Below, one piece after another: positions 1 through 58,900 of a DNA stretch of 64,000 bases. The position numbers and the translations under genes were made by a program. The notes under the pieces are model-generated. The model worked only from the letters and a program-made list of their open reading frames with translations, was not told the origin of the DNA and made no database searches. Source of the DNA: Trematomus loennbergii (taxonomy: Eukaryota > Chordata > Actinopteri > Perciformes > Nototheniidae). The stretch is from NCBI GenBank assembly GCA_012861695.1, contig JAAOOA010001127.1, forward strand, positions 1 through 64,000, in the 5' to 3' direction. Each line of letters opens with the position of its first letter. Within the stretch, counting starts at the first letter, position 1.

Positions 1-1263
1 TTGCAGTGCTTTTCTTCTCCATCATAGGTGATTCATGGCTGGTGTTTTCTATACGTTAGAAGCTGCAGCACAGCGCCTCACATTTCTTTATTCCTTTATG
101 TGACACAGCTCTTTGTGTCTCCGTGACGACTGAACTTAGAGGAGATAAGATCTGGAGATATTGTTCTTCTGAGGAAAGGAAATCTGCCCCGTCTTGTTTC
201 TGAGCGGATGTGGTTTCCTTTCTTTAAGCTGTAGACTCTGGATTCACTAAAACCAAGTTAGGGTTAGGACCGGGCGATATGGATTAGAATAGGGCCCTGT
301 CTAATATTGGCAGATATACAATAGTTATAATAATAATAATAATAATAATAATAGCTTGCATTTATATAGCGCCTTTCAAGGGACCCAAGGTCGCTTAATG
401 GATTAGATTGGATATCACAAAATGACTAAATACTCTTTGCAATTGCAATATCACGCAGGGTTGGAATGTGGATATAATGAGTGAGAGGGTAACAAAAAAA
501 ACACGCTAAAAGGTTTATCAATCAGAAACAACTTTGTAATTCTATTCAATCTTTATATTTTTCATTTTTCATTTTTTTTATGTATCTTGTATTTATCATT
601 CCAAAATCACCTAACCCATTTGATTAGGGATAGAAAAATTTGTAATCTGATTCTCATTCTAATAATATAAAGACTGGGTTTTGGCAAATTATTATTATTG
701 ACATTTTTAACTACAGTATTTAAAGGTCCCATGTCATGGCCATTTCTACTGATATAATTCCATTGTTGAGGTCTACTAGAATACATTTATATTGTGCAAT
801 TTTCCAAACTCACATTGGTTTCTCATACAGCATCTCTGTATAGTATGTGTATTCACTCTCTGTCCTACAGCCTTGTTGGAGCTCCTGCCCCCCCCCTCCC
901 TGTGAGCCCAGTGTGCTCTGATGTGTTATTATGTGTTACAATGGCGTTTGTTAGCAACCAGAAAATGACACCAGTAAGGACAAACAGATGAGAATGCTGC
1001 GTGGGGTCGGGTGCCGTGTTGGCGGGACGTTGCGAGGCTCGCTGCTGCGAGGAGCGGACAGTGTGAGCTGGGTTACTGGTGTGGTTTCCTGGTAGGCGAG
1101 ACATCGAGACACAGCGAAACCCAGCCCGACACACCCGCAGCCCGCCGCGTCCCGCCGTCTCAGGCTGAGAAATGGCGGAGCTGCATCTTGTCCTCACCGG
1201 ACAAGTCTCTCCAGACCATTTACACGTATTCAAATTAATCACTGTGCCTATTTTCTATTTTAG
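1..1263. other. bptf intron (partial), with a TTAA-bounded repeat fragment
   Basis: No exon found. A CTA/ATA-rich stretch with an (ATA)n microsatellite near 330-352 is followed by the sequence TAGCGCCTTTCAAGGGACCC, seen again near 42255 (dispersed repeat tail). From 720 a repeat starts TTAAAGGTCCCATGTCATGG; a second copy starts at 11828. Confidence 0.6.
720..1170 (+). repeat. dispersed repeat, TTAAAGGTCCCATGTCATGG family, copy 1
   Basis: Shares about 170 bases (720-890) with 11828-11995. Starts at a TTAA, like the other TTAA-bounded elements in this window. The right end is not identified; the GC-rich part (1000-1170) may or may not belong to it. Confidence 0.5.
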
Positions 1264-48222
<46,959 letters not shown>

Positions 48223-48870
48223 AAAAAAGCAGCGCACATTTCTCAAACAACAAAACAAATGCACTTGCCAAGAAAACTGCTATTTTTCTGAACTGTGTGA
48301 CGGACTCTCGTGCTGCGTTCAGGGTCTGCGTTGACGCTCTGAAAGGGACCTTTTTTTGGACCTGTGTTCATCGGTGGGACTGAACTGAGGAGCGTTCAGA
48401 AGACGGTTTACCTCGGAGAAAAGACTCTTTAAGGAGCTCTCATATTTCCATGTTTATTTTTTTTTTTGGGATCTCAGTCTTTTCATTCTTTGTCTTTCTT
48501 GTTTAACAAAAAGGCCATCCGACATTTCCAACGAGAAATTTGAATATTGACGAACAATAGCTGAGTTTTACTGAGCATCAAGTGTCTAAATTAGCCTTTT
48601 TTCCACTTTTTGTTTAGAAAGACGGTTGGAAAGCAGTAGGTTTAACGTCTTCGACCTACTGATCGAACAGTAATAAGCTATTGTAAATGGATCGACTGAC
48701 TCAGAAGGACGACTTGATAAATCTGAAGGTTTCTGCCCTGTTTGTAAAAAAAATAATAATGATTATAATTGTCCAATTTTCACCTGATTTCTTTTCTTTT
48801 TTTGTATTACATCTGGAGAAATATTGATGTATATGGAACTTAATAAAATATAAAAGACTGATATCTTCCT
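48223..48870 (+). other. bptf: bptf 3' UTR
   Basis: AT-rich sequence after the stop. It contains two AATAAA signals (48842-48847 and 48907-48912). The cleavage site is not determined; the end given is about 20 bases past the first signal. Confidence 0.6.
48842..48847 (+). terminator. polyadenylation signal AATAAA (bptf)
   Basis: Canonical hexamer about 620 bases after the bptf stop, in an AT-rich stretch. A second AATAAA lies at 48907-48912 and could be used instead. Confidence 0.5.
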
Positions 48871-50889
48871 TGATGTGTGAAAATGTTTTTTAAACTTGAT
48901 TATAATAATAAAAAATGTCTGAATTTGGGGACATTGTTGCTTATAATTAATGAATGCATATATCTGGGCAAAAAATCCACATGAAAAGTCATGAGATAAA
49001 AACAGCAAGTTCTAACATAGTTTGCATACATCAACACAGGCTCACTATTTGGCAAGATGACTAAGCCTTATAGTGGCTACTTCGCGAGAATCAACTCCGT
49101 GAACAACACAGGGCTCTTACGGTCATTAAAAACCTGGAAAAGTCATGGAAATTCAAAATGCAAATTCCAGGCCCTGGAAAAGTTATGGAAAACAATATTT
49201 TTCCCAACGTTTTGGAAAAGTTATGGAAATGTGACTAAAGTTGCATCAAATATAATTATATTTTATCTAATCGCCAAAATAGTAATACTATAATGATAAT
49301 AAATACTGTATGGTATAGTAATGAAACGTAAAATGGCATTTAACTGTCGAGGTATTTTGCTGGTGAGAGATTTGGTAGTTGCTTTAGCGTGTAGAAGCTA
49401 GTAAGCCTATTTGATTTGTTTTAGATAGGCACAACATGTTTCATATGCAGTCCTTATTTTCCTGTTCCATGTTAAAATAAACCATTTTCAGTGGTACCGC
49501 TGAGAAAGAGTAATTATATTGGTCATGGAAAATTAGGTAAAGGTCATGGAGAAGTCATTGAAAATCATTGGTGAAAAAGTGTATGAACCCTGACAACAGA
49601 TACCAAGGATGCTGGCTGATGAAGAAGACGAAGTAAGCTAGGTAGCCAATATAAGATTTAGCAGTACAGATAAATGTGGGCTCACTATTTGGCAAGATGC
49701 CTTATATGGGCTACCTGTCTTCTTCATCAACCAGCATCCTTGGTATCTGTTGTTCACTGAGTTGATTCCCCCCCTTCCATCTTGATGTTTCTTGGCATCT
49801 CTTATGACCATTTATTTATGAGTTAGTAACATTTATAGTTGCCAAAGGGAGCTTTATTGTAAAGTCTAAAACACATTCCCATTTATTAATGAGTTACTAA
49901 CATTTCTAATAAGATTTAGCAGTACAGATACATGTGGGCTCACTATTTGGCAAGCAACCGGTCACAGTTGCCCTGTTTATCTCATGTCTTATAAAAGCTT
50001 ATTAATGATTTACAACCTAATTAATAATTGAATTACAAACTATTCGTAAACCCTTTATAAGGGTAGTCTTATTGTAAAGTGGTACCCAAAAATCTGAGCT
50101 TTTGAGAAAGAAATATGATATATAAAGTCAGCGTTATGAGACAAATGTCCAAATTATGAAATATAAAAGTCATAACGAGTAAAAGGTAGAAATTATGAGA
50201 TTAAGAGTCAAAATGACACATATTTATGGGATAAAAAGGCAATCATGAGATCTAAAGTGGCAGTTATGAGGTAAATAACATAATAAACATTGTCATAATG
50301 ATGAGAACTACGTAAAGATTGATAAAATAAGTAAAAACTATTAATAAAAAGTAAAATATAAAATTTAAATTCAAATCACAAGATTTTGAAATGAAAAGAG
50401 GTTGAATGATTAGATAAAGTCATAATTACGGGATAATGATGAGATAAAAAGGTCAATTATGAGATCTAAAAGTCATAATTACGAGATAGAAAAATCGAAA
50501 TTATGAGATTAATCGAAATTATGAAGTAAAGAGTCATAATTATGGGATAAAATGTCAGTATTAAATTATGAGATAAAAAGGTGTGACATGAGGTATCTTA
50601 TGTAGTAACAAAGAAACGTGTCGTTTTCTATTGTCAATGTACAAAAAGTATTGACATTGTTCTATCTAGAATGTCTTCCATAGATTATTAGGACGGTTTG
50701 TCCCCTGTAAAAGTGTTATTTCATGAGGACCGAAATCCACAGATCTGGGATCAGTTCATCCGTCACAAGCATCCAATGAAAACCAGAACGACTGTTAAAA
50801 ACTGAGTCAGGATCAGTTCCCGTGAAGTCTGATTCTGCCGCGCTACGGAGTATCGCGATACCCGCATTACGACACTTCCTGTTTGCTTC
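48871..50889. other. bptf-kpna2 intergenic region
   Basis: AT-rich. It contains a foldback repeat with a nested insertion (49025-49770), then many loose AATTATGAGATAAAAAG-type units (50095-50580), similar in style to the reverse of the 36662 array. No gene was recognised. Confidence 0.6.
49025..49770. mobile_element. foldback repeat with nested 484-bp insertion
   Basis: Outer arms 49040-49108 + 49593-49625 and 49685-49765 are inverted repeats (GGCTCACTATTTGGCAAGAT is also direct at 49681). The left arm is interrupted by an element 49109-49592 with ends CAGGGCTC / GAACCCTG, flanked by a 6-bp duplication ACAACA (49103-49108, 49593-49598). Confidence 0.7.
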
Positions 50890-50975
50890 GTGATTTTTTC
50901 AAACGGACCAATGAGAAGAGGCGGCTGGATGCTTCTGCTCAAACAGACCAATCAGAGGGCTCAGTTTCAGCAATT
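50890..50975 (+). promoter_or_regulatory. kpna2: kpna2 core promoter: two CCAAT boxes and a CHR-like element
   Basis: Two CCAAT boxes (50908-50912 and 50948-50952) lie 40 bp apart on the + strand, just upstream of the first exon. TTCAAA at 50898-50903, the complement of the CHR core TTTGAA, precedes the first box. CAATTTAAAG at 50971-50980 is TATA-like. Paired CCAAT boxes with a CHR are typical of NF-Y/DREAM-controlled cell-cycle genes, and kpna2 is known to be proliferation-linked. Here the CHR is upstream of the boxes, not in its usual downstream position, so that part is weak. Confidence 0.5.
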
Positions 50976-50977
50976 TA

Positions 50978-51027
50978 AAGGTCTGTGCGGCACTTTCCGA
51001 GTATTACAACCTCCGAGCGAGAGCCAG
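50978..51027 (+). other. kpna2: kpna2 exon 1, 5' UTR (start approximate)
   Basis: Sequence ending CGAGAGCCAG|GTAAGA, a strong donor, just downstream of the CCAAT boxes. It has no in-frame ATG. The transcription start is inferred, not seen. Confidence 0.55.
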
Positions 51028-51289
51028 GTAAGAACGTGTCTCCTACTTATCAAGCTTTATTAAAAGAAATGTCATTATATCCTTGAAAAAATACAGTTTT
51101 GCATACTTTTCTGTGGTTTATTGACGATATTACCAACTGTAGCTGGCTGTCAGGGGTTTATTTTGGTGTCAATCCGTCCATATGCTTGACATGAGGCAGC
51201 TAAAAGTGATTTAACCTATATTTCTTTGCAGGAAAAACCACTTAAAACTTCATTTTTACTGCTGCTAAGCTTCCCTGTCACCTGCAAAC

Positions 51290-51358
51290 ATGTCTGCTCC
51301 GTCATGTGAGAACGCCGACCGTCTGAACAAATTCAAGAACAAAGGCAAAGACGCCAAT
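51290..51358 (+). CDS. kpna2: kpna2 exon 2, start codon exon
   Basis: The exon opens at 51232 after TTTCTTTGCAG with 58 bases of 5' UTR. It encodes [20 protein letters not shown] and DAN, the first basic patch of the importin-beta-binding domain. Donor GCCAAT|GTGAGT. Confidence 0.96.
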
Positions 51359-54300
51359 GTGAGTTTGATTTCTGCGACATTTTAGCTTCTTAATCCACAT
51401 ATTTGAGGTTTAAATGTGACTTTAAATTGACCGTAAATGCAGGAGCTTCGTCGCAGGAGGGTGGAGGTGAACGTGGAGCTCCGAAAGGCGAAGAAAGATG
51501 ACCAGATGTTCAAAAAGAGAAATGTGGCAGTGTTTCCTGACGAGGCCACTTCCCCTCTGCAGGAGAGGACCCAGAACTGTCAGGTGAGAGTTTTAAAAAC
51601 GTCTTTTAAAACAAAGGAAACGTTAAATCTATTGTTCCAGCTGGTTTTACACGACTTAAATGTGGTTTTATGTGCAGAGGATACAAGAAAACCCCATTTA
51701 TAATCTTAAAAAAGCCAATAATGTAACTTTTTTTGTAGTTTAATCTTTGAAAATGAAGTGTATTCTGCTCTGTGCTGCTGATCTGAGATCTGTTAGTTGA
51801 GGAATGTAAGGGGTCGGTTTTAACACCACAGACCCCACCCTTAAATCACTTTTACATGTACTTTATATGCATTCATGTCTTTGTGAAACTCCCTATATAT
51901 GTTTTTATTTAATCACATTTCAGCAGTCCTATTCAAAATGGTTGCCTACTTTCTTCTGGTGATTAGAATCAATCTGACAAAATGGAAACTTATGGATTGA
52001 TAACGTTAAACAGAGGGATAGGGATTTTGTGCTTCACTGATAAAATGCTATTGTATTAGCATGGGGTGAACAGCATTATAATCTATTCTAACAAATATAT
52101 ATTATTCTAAAAGTTATTAAATTATCAATAAGGAGAAAAATCCCAACCTATTTTAAAGAACCATGTTTTACGTTATGATCTATCATTTAAGATGTAGCAT
52201 GGATGTTGCATATTTCTTTGTGTGATAGAAATACATAGACCTCCATAAATACTTTTTTGTAGGTTTTATCAAATTCTCAACCGCCTACTTGTTTCAGCTG
52301 TATCTACATCACCTTACTGCAGCCCAATGTATTCATTTACCAAGGTACAAATTGGATAATGATAAGTAACATTGAAGGGATTGTAACTTGGAGGCGTTCA
52401 TGTTCCCATATCATCTTTGTTGTTGTTGGCTGTATCTATCATGTTTCTAGACAATTGAGCTATTAGGGGTTAGGGGTCAGGAGGAGGAGTAGTTGTTGTT
52501 ATTGGTTTTAATCTTCCTTGTATTGTCCTCCTGCCAGGCGTTCAGACAGTGGACGGTGGAGGAGATCCTCACTGGAGTGAACAGTGGAGACGCAGAGACT
52601 CAGCTGCAGGCCACTCAGGCAGCACGGTAACAACAAGCACATTTATTATTATTATTATTATATATAGATAAATGTGATTTCCCCCATAGTGATCAAATCT
52701 GACAGTTTCAGCTCCTTCTGTTCTTATCACTTATTCCCTCTCCTCTCACTCGCCTCCTCTCTCCTCTCACTCGCCTCCTCCTCTCCTCTCTCCTCACAGG
52801 AAGCTCCTCTCCCGGGAGAAGAACCCCCCGATCAACCAGCTGATCAGCGCGGGTCTCATCCCGAGGTTCGTGTCCTTCCTGAGCCTGGTGGATTCCCCCC
52901 CCATGCAGTTTGAGGCGTCCTGGGCTCTGACTAACATCGCCTCGGGGACCTCAGAGCAGACTGCTGCCGTGGTGGAGGGGGGTGGCATCCCCGCCTTCAT
53001 CGGCCTGGTCAACTCCCCCCACCAGCACATCAGCGAGCAGGCCGTGTGGGCCCTGGGGAACATCGCCGGTATTTATTAAGCCATCTTTTTCACATTCTAT
53101 CTACAGAGGTGGATTATAATGAAGTAGCTTTAGTACAAGTAGAACTTTTAGGTACTTGAACTCAAGTATTTTTATTGTATGCTAATACTTCTACTGCGCT
53201 ACATTTCAGAAGCCAGTATTGTACTTTTAACTCTACTTATATAAGATGTGCTGAACACATTGACGCATAAATGATCATAATCCAGTTATCTAATATATAT
53301 GATTCTGAAATGGGACATTACACATATCAAATACTTTAACTTAAGCCAACTCTGTGTATTTGACACATCTTCCAAAAAGTCGCACCTGGTTCTTTTCCCA
53401 AAAATGTAGAAATGTCTCGTATTTTATATATCAGGCCTTCCTTAAGTATCAAACAGGTTTTTAGCCACTCCGATTTTACTAGGTTTTTCCCCCAAAAGGA
53501 CACATTTGTATACATTTGTACATTTGCTTGGTGGTATTACTTGCAGATGTATGTTTTCTCATCTTGTTGGTGTCTCCTTGTCTTAATGATCCGTGTTGTT
53601 CGTCCCCTGTCTCAGGCGATGGCTCTGCCCTCAGAGACCATGTGATCAAACACGGAGCCGTCCTCCTCTGCTCAGCCTGCTGGCCGTGCCCGACCTCTCC
53701 GTGCTCACTGTGAGTGCTTTTTAATCATGTGACATCTGATTTATTATCTGACTTGGTTTGTCCATACATGTACTTTTCTTAAAATGGGAGAAAATGTCCT
53801 TACAGGCAGTTTAAAGGGAAAAAAAAACCCTTATTGAATTCCTTAAACAAATGTAAAAGAATATATACTGTTTATTCTACTCAAGTATTTCAAGAAAAGA
53901 AAAAAAGACAGCCGAACTAATTATTACAAAATTATGATTAAAATGTAAATTATTATGATGAATATGATTTTTAGATTTAAACATCCACTGAATGAGATCT
54001 GGTGTATAATGATGGATGCATAGTAAGAGGACTTAAAAAGGAGCAAATATCATTAATATAATATTTGTAAATCCTAAAAAGTATAAATATACGAAGAAAA
54101 ATAGCAATTTGGGGGAAAAAACGTGCACTTAATCAGAATTGAAAGTATGAAAAACATTTTTTAACAACAGAGGGTGCTACATAACACACTTTCAGGAAAA
54201 GTCACGCACTGGGAGACTTGAATATTTTATTGAAAAAAAGCTACATCCAATCAAAAAACAGCTGCGGGTAAAATTGACCCGTTGGCGTGTTAAAAAGTCA

Positions 54301-55072
54301 AAAGTATGACTCTTGGCTCGGTCTGAAAATGATCTCAGGTGAAACGTGATCTGAGTTCAGATAACTGAGCCTAAAGTATCCAGGCACATTAAGCTTATTT
54401 CCTGCTCATACATTGGCAGAGCGATAAACCCATGTGCCAACAACAGCATTGAATAATCTACAGTATTTAACTCTTAAATTGTGTTCACCCATGTTAGAGC
54501 CAATTAGGACGTACCTAGTAGATCATGTCGTTGCCATGCTGGTCAAATATAAATCTGGAAACATTATTTTTAAAGATCTCATTACAGTTAAGATATTATC
54601 ACTTGCACTTTTTCCAAGACGATGTATCATTTCCATGTGTACACACAGTGAATGTAAATTGCTCCAAGTTCGTCAGACCTATTAGGCGTGTTTCATATTC
54701 ACTGATTACTCATCATCATATTGATAGATAAATAAAGCGCCTTGAGCACCAGGAAAAGCGCTATATAAATCAAATGTATTATTACAATAAATAAGGCTTT
54801 AAAAAAGTATAAATATACGAAGTAAAATAGCAATTTGGGGAAAAAAGTGCACTTTAACAGAATTTAAAGTATGAAAAACACAAGCAAATGACACATGGTC
54901 ATTCCCCTCTGTCCCCACTAGAGGGCGCTCTGACTCGACACTGCGCTCTCATCAAACTGCTCTCTCTCTCATCAAACTGCTCTCTCTCTCATCAAACTGC
55001 TCTCTCTCTCTCTCTCTGCCTCTGTCTCTCTCTCTCTCTCTCTCTGCCTCTCTGTCTCTCTCTGCCTCTCTG

Positions 55073-55110
<38 letters not shown>

Positions 55111-55877
55111 GCCTCTCTGTCTCTCTCTCTCTCTCTCTCTCCTCTCTGCCTCTCTCTCTGCCTCTCTCTCTGCCTCTGTCTCTGCCTCTGTCTCTCTCTC
55201 TCTCTCTCTCTCTCTGCCTCTGTCTCTCTCTCTCTCTGCCTCTCTCTCTGCCTCTCTCTCTGCCTCTCTCTCTCTGCCTCTGTCTCTGCCTCTGTCTCTC
55301 TCTCTCTGTCTCTCTGCCTCTGTCTCTGCCTCTGTCTCTCTCTCTCTGTCTCTCTGCCTCTGTCTCTCTCTCTCTCTCTGCCTCTCTCTCTGCCTCTCTC
55401 TCTGCCTCTCTCTCTCTGTCTCTGCCTCTGTCTCTCTCTCTCTCTCTCTCTGCCTCTCTCTCTCTGCTCTCTCTCTCTTCCTCTGCAGGTGGATAAATGC
55501 GATTTTTAAAAATTTTTATACAGCCTAAATAATAAAGTATTGCGTTTAAAAATGTGTTAATGGAGAAATATAAAATTTAACATAATTAGTAATATCCGCT
55601 TTTATTGAGAATCAGACTCGGGTTTATTTAGTAAGAACCTTTACACAGAATTAGATTTGGTGTATCATGATGCACACATAAACACAGTAAGAGGAATTTA
55701 GTTGTAAACCAAGAGCAAATATACATAGAATAACTATTAGAAATATTCACAAGAAATACAGTTTGAAGTACAATAGCAATATTCAAAACATTTTAATGTG
55801 TGCACTATCAGTCATTCTCCTTTCCCCACTAGAGGGCGCTCTGACACCATGCCTCCTCTCATATCAAACTAACCTCT

Positions 55878-55926
<49 letters not shown>

Positions 55927-58900
55927 CAGGTGGGCTACCTGAGGAACGTGACCTGGACCCTCTCTAACCTCTGCAGGAACAAGAACCCGTCCCCCCCCCT
56001 CGCAGCCATCCAGCAGATCCTGCCTGTGCTGGTGCGTCTGCTGCACCACGAGGACCGGGAGGTGCTGGCTGACGCCTGCTGGGCCGTGTCCTACCTGACG
56101 GACGGCTCCAACGACCGCATCGAGGTCATGGTGCAGACCGGGCTCATCCCCCGCCTCGTCAAGCTGCTCGGGTTCGAGGAGCTGCCCGTCGTGGTGCGTA
56201 CCAAACCTCATATGTGGTGTTTTTATTTTTGTATAATCGGAAGGAAATGAATGAGTTTGTGTGTTTATAGCGTCGTGGACAGTCCCCGTTAATCAACTGT
56301 CACAGAACACGGTACATGGGGCCGTTTGTAGTGCAGCAGCGAGAGGAAGGGGTCACAGTTCTTGCATGTTGTAGATTGACCCTTTTTTAGGAGCAGTAAG
56401 AAAATCAACATTCAATTTTGTATTTGTTTCAACCATTGAGTTAAGGAAATCTAAAATGATTATGACATAAACTTTGACTTTAGATGAATGCCTTCTGTCT
56501 GCATGCCATGACATGTTGTTCATGTGGTTGCAAGTAGTAGTAAAAAAGAGATTATTATGAAATATATAAAGTCATTATTTTATGTAAAGCGCCTTTGAGC
56601 ATTAGGAAAAGCGCTATTAAAATCTAATGTATTATTATTATAAGATTTTTAAAAACTGATTGTGAGATTTTTTAAATTAGATAAAACTTAATAATTATGA
56701 TTTTTAAAAAGTCAAAACTATGACTTCATCATCGTATTGATCAATAAGGCCACAGTGCTAACCTCCAAGGCATTATGAGATTCAAAGAAAGCTGATCGTG
56801 ATATTTTGAAATTAGATAAAAGTTCATACCTATGAATTAAAAAGTCAAAAGTATGACTCTCTCTTGGCTCGGTCTGAAAATGATCTCAGGTGAAACGTGA
56901 CCTGAGTTCAGATAACTGAGCCTAAAGTATCCAGGCACATTAAGCTTATTTCCTGCTCATACATTGGCAGAGCGATAAAACCCATGTGCCAACAACAGCA
57001 TTGAATAATCTACAGTATTTAACTCTTAAATTGTGTTCACCCATGTTAGAGCCAATTAGGACGTACCTAGTAGATCATGTCGTTGCCATGCTGGTCAAAT
57101 ATAAATCTGGAATTATAGTATGAAATATTATTTAATTTTTTTAAAGATCTCATTACAGTTAAGATATTATCACTTGTACTTTTCCAAGACGATGTATCAT
57201 TTCAATGTGTACACACAGTGAATGTAAATTGCTCCAAGTTCGTCAGACCTATCATCATATTGATAAATAGACTGTCCTCTCCCTCAGACCCCGGCGCTGC
57301 GAGCCCTGGGGAACATCGTGACTGGGACAGACGAGCAGACGCAGGCGGTGCTGGACTCCGGAGCCCTCGCCATGTTCCCCGCGCTGCGCCACAAGAAGGC
57401 CAACATCCAGAAGGAGGCGGCCTGGACGCTGTCCAACGTGACGGCCGGCAGGGACTGCCAGATCCAGGAGGTCATCGACGCCGGGCTCGTGCCCCTGCTG
57501 GTGGACGTGCTGCTGCTCCGGGTACGATTTGTTAATGGTTTTTATTAAGCTCGTTATTGGTTGCTTCAGACTGAGCTACCGGATCCTCTATTTATTTTTT
57601 AAATATGATAAAGACGCATAAAACTGAAGTTCAAGATTCAAAGGTTTTGTTGTCATATGCACATGGCTAGTGATAACCATATGGCTCATCATCTCCCTCT
57701 CTTTTCTCTGCAGGGTGACTATAAAACCCAGAAGGAGGCGGTGTGGGCCATCACGAACTTCACCAGCGGGGGGTCCGTGCAGCAGGTGGTCTACCTGGTG
57801 CAGGCCAACATCCTGGAGCCGCTGCTGAACCTCCTCTCCTCCAAGGACAGCAAGATCGTCCTCGTCATCCTGGACGCCATCACCAACATCTTCATGGTGA
57901 GTGTTTCCAGGGGAAAACACAACAGTCTTTATCTCCACATATTAACACCACTTTAATATTTCTGAAGTAAAAAGCTAACGTTAAGCTATAAAGGAACTAC
58001 AGCACGGTCACATGACTTCACGTCACCACCGCTAAGCTAAAGGTGGCTAATGTTGGGCTATAACGGAACTACAGCACGGTCACATGACTTCACATCACCA
58101 CCGCTAAGCTAAAGGTGGCTAATGTTGGGCTATAAAGGAACTACAGCACGGTCACATGACTTCACGTCACCACCGCTAAGCTAAAGGTGGCTAATGTTGG
58201 GCTATAAAGGAACTACAGCACGGTCACATGACTTCACGTCACCACCGCTAAGCTAAAGGTGGCTAATGTTGGGCTATAAAGGAACTACAGCACGGTCACA
58301 TGACTTCACGTCACCACCGCTAAGCTAAAGGTGGCTAATGTTGGGCTATAAAGGAACTACAGCACGGTCACATGACTTCACGTCACCACCGCTAAGCTAA
58401 AGGCGGCTAATGTTGGGCTATAAAGGAACTACAGCACGGTCACATGACTTCACGTCACCACCGCTAAGCTAAAGGCGGCTAATGTTGGGCTATAAAGGAA
58501 CTACAGCACGGTCACATGACTTCACGTCACCACCGCTAAGCTAAAGGCGGCTAATGTTGGGCTATAAAGGAACTACAGCACGGTCACATGACTTCACGTC
58601 ACCACCGCTAAGCTAAAGGTGGCTAATTAGCGTTCTAATTAAAAAATCTCTTCAGCTTGTGTTAACTACCGACATATTTCAGGCTGACAACCAAAAATAC
58701 ATTCAGAAACTGCTAAAAATGACTAATTTCCGGGTTTTTGGAGTCCTTCCTGCATTATGAGGTAACATCGTGGCTCTGAAGTAACATTTATGCATGTTTT
58801 TCTTCCAGGCTGGGGATAAAATCGGCGAGTCCGATAAGCTGAGTCTGATGGTCGAAGAGTGCGGAGGACTCGACAAGATCGAAGCTCTGCAGAATCACGA

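Noticed and set aside
1011..1238. Possible upstream bptf exon or first exon of another gene (75-codon frame)
   Set aside because: GC-rich text next to a dispersed repeat; no acceptor/donor pair and no similarity to BPTF.
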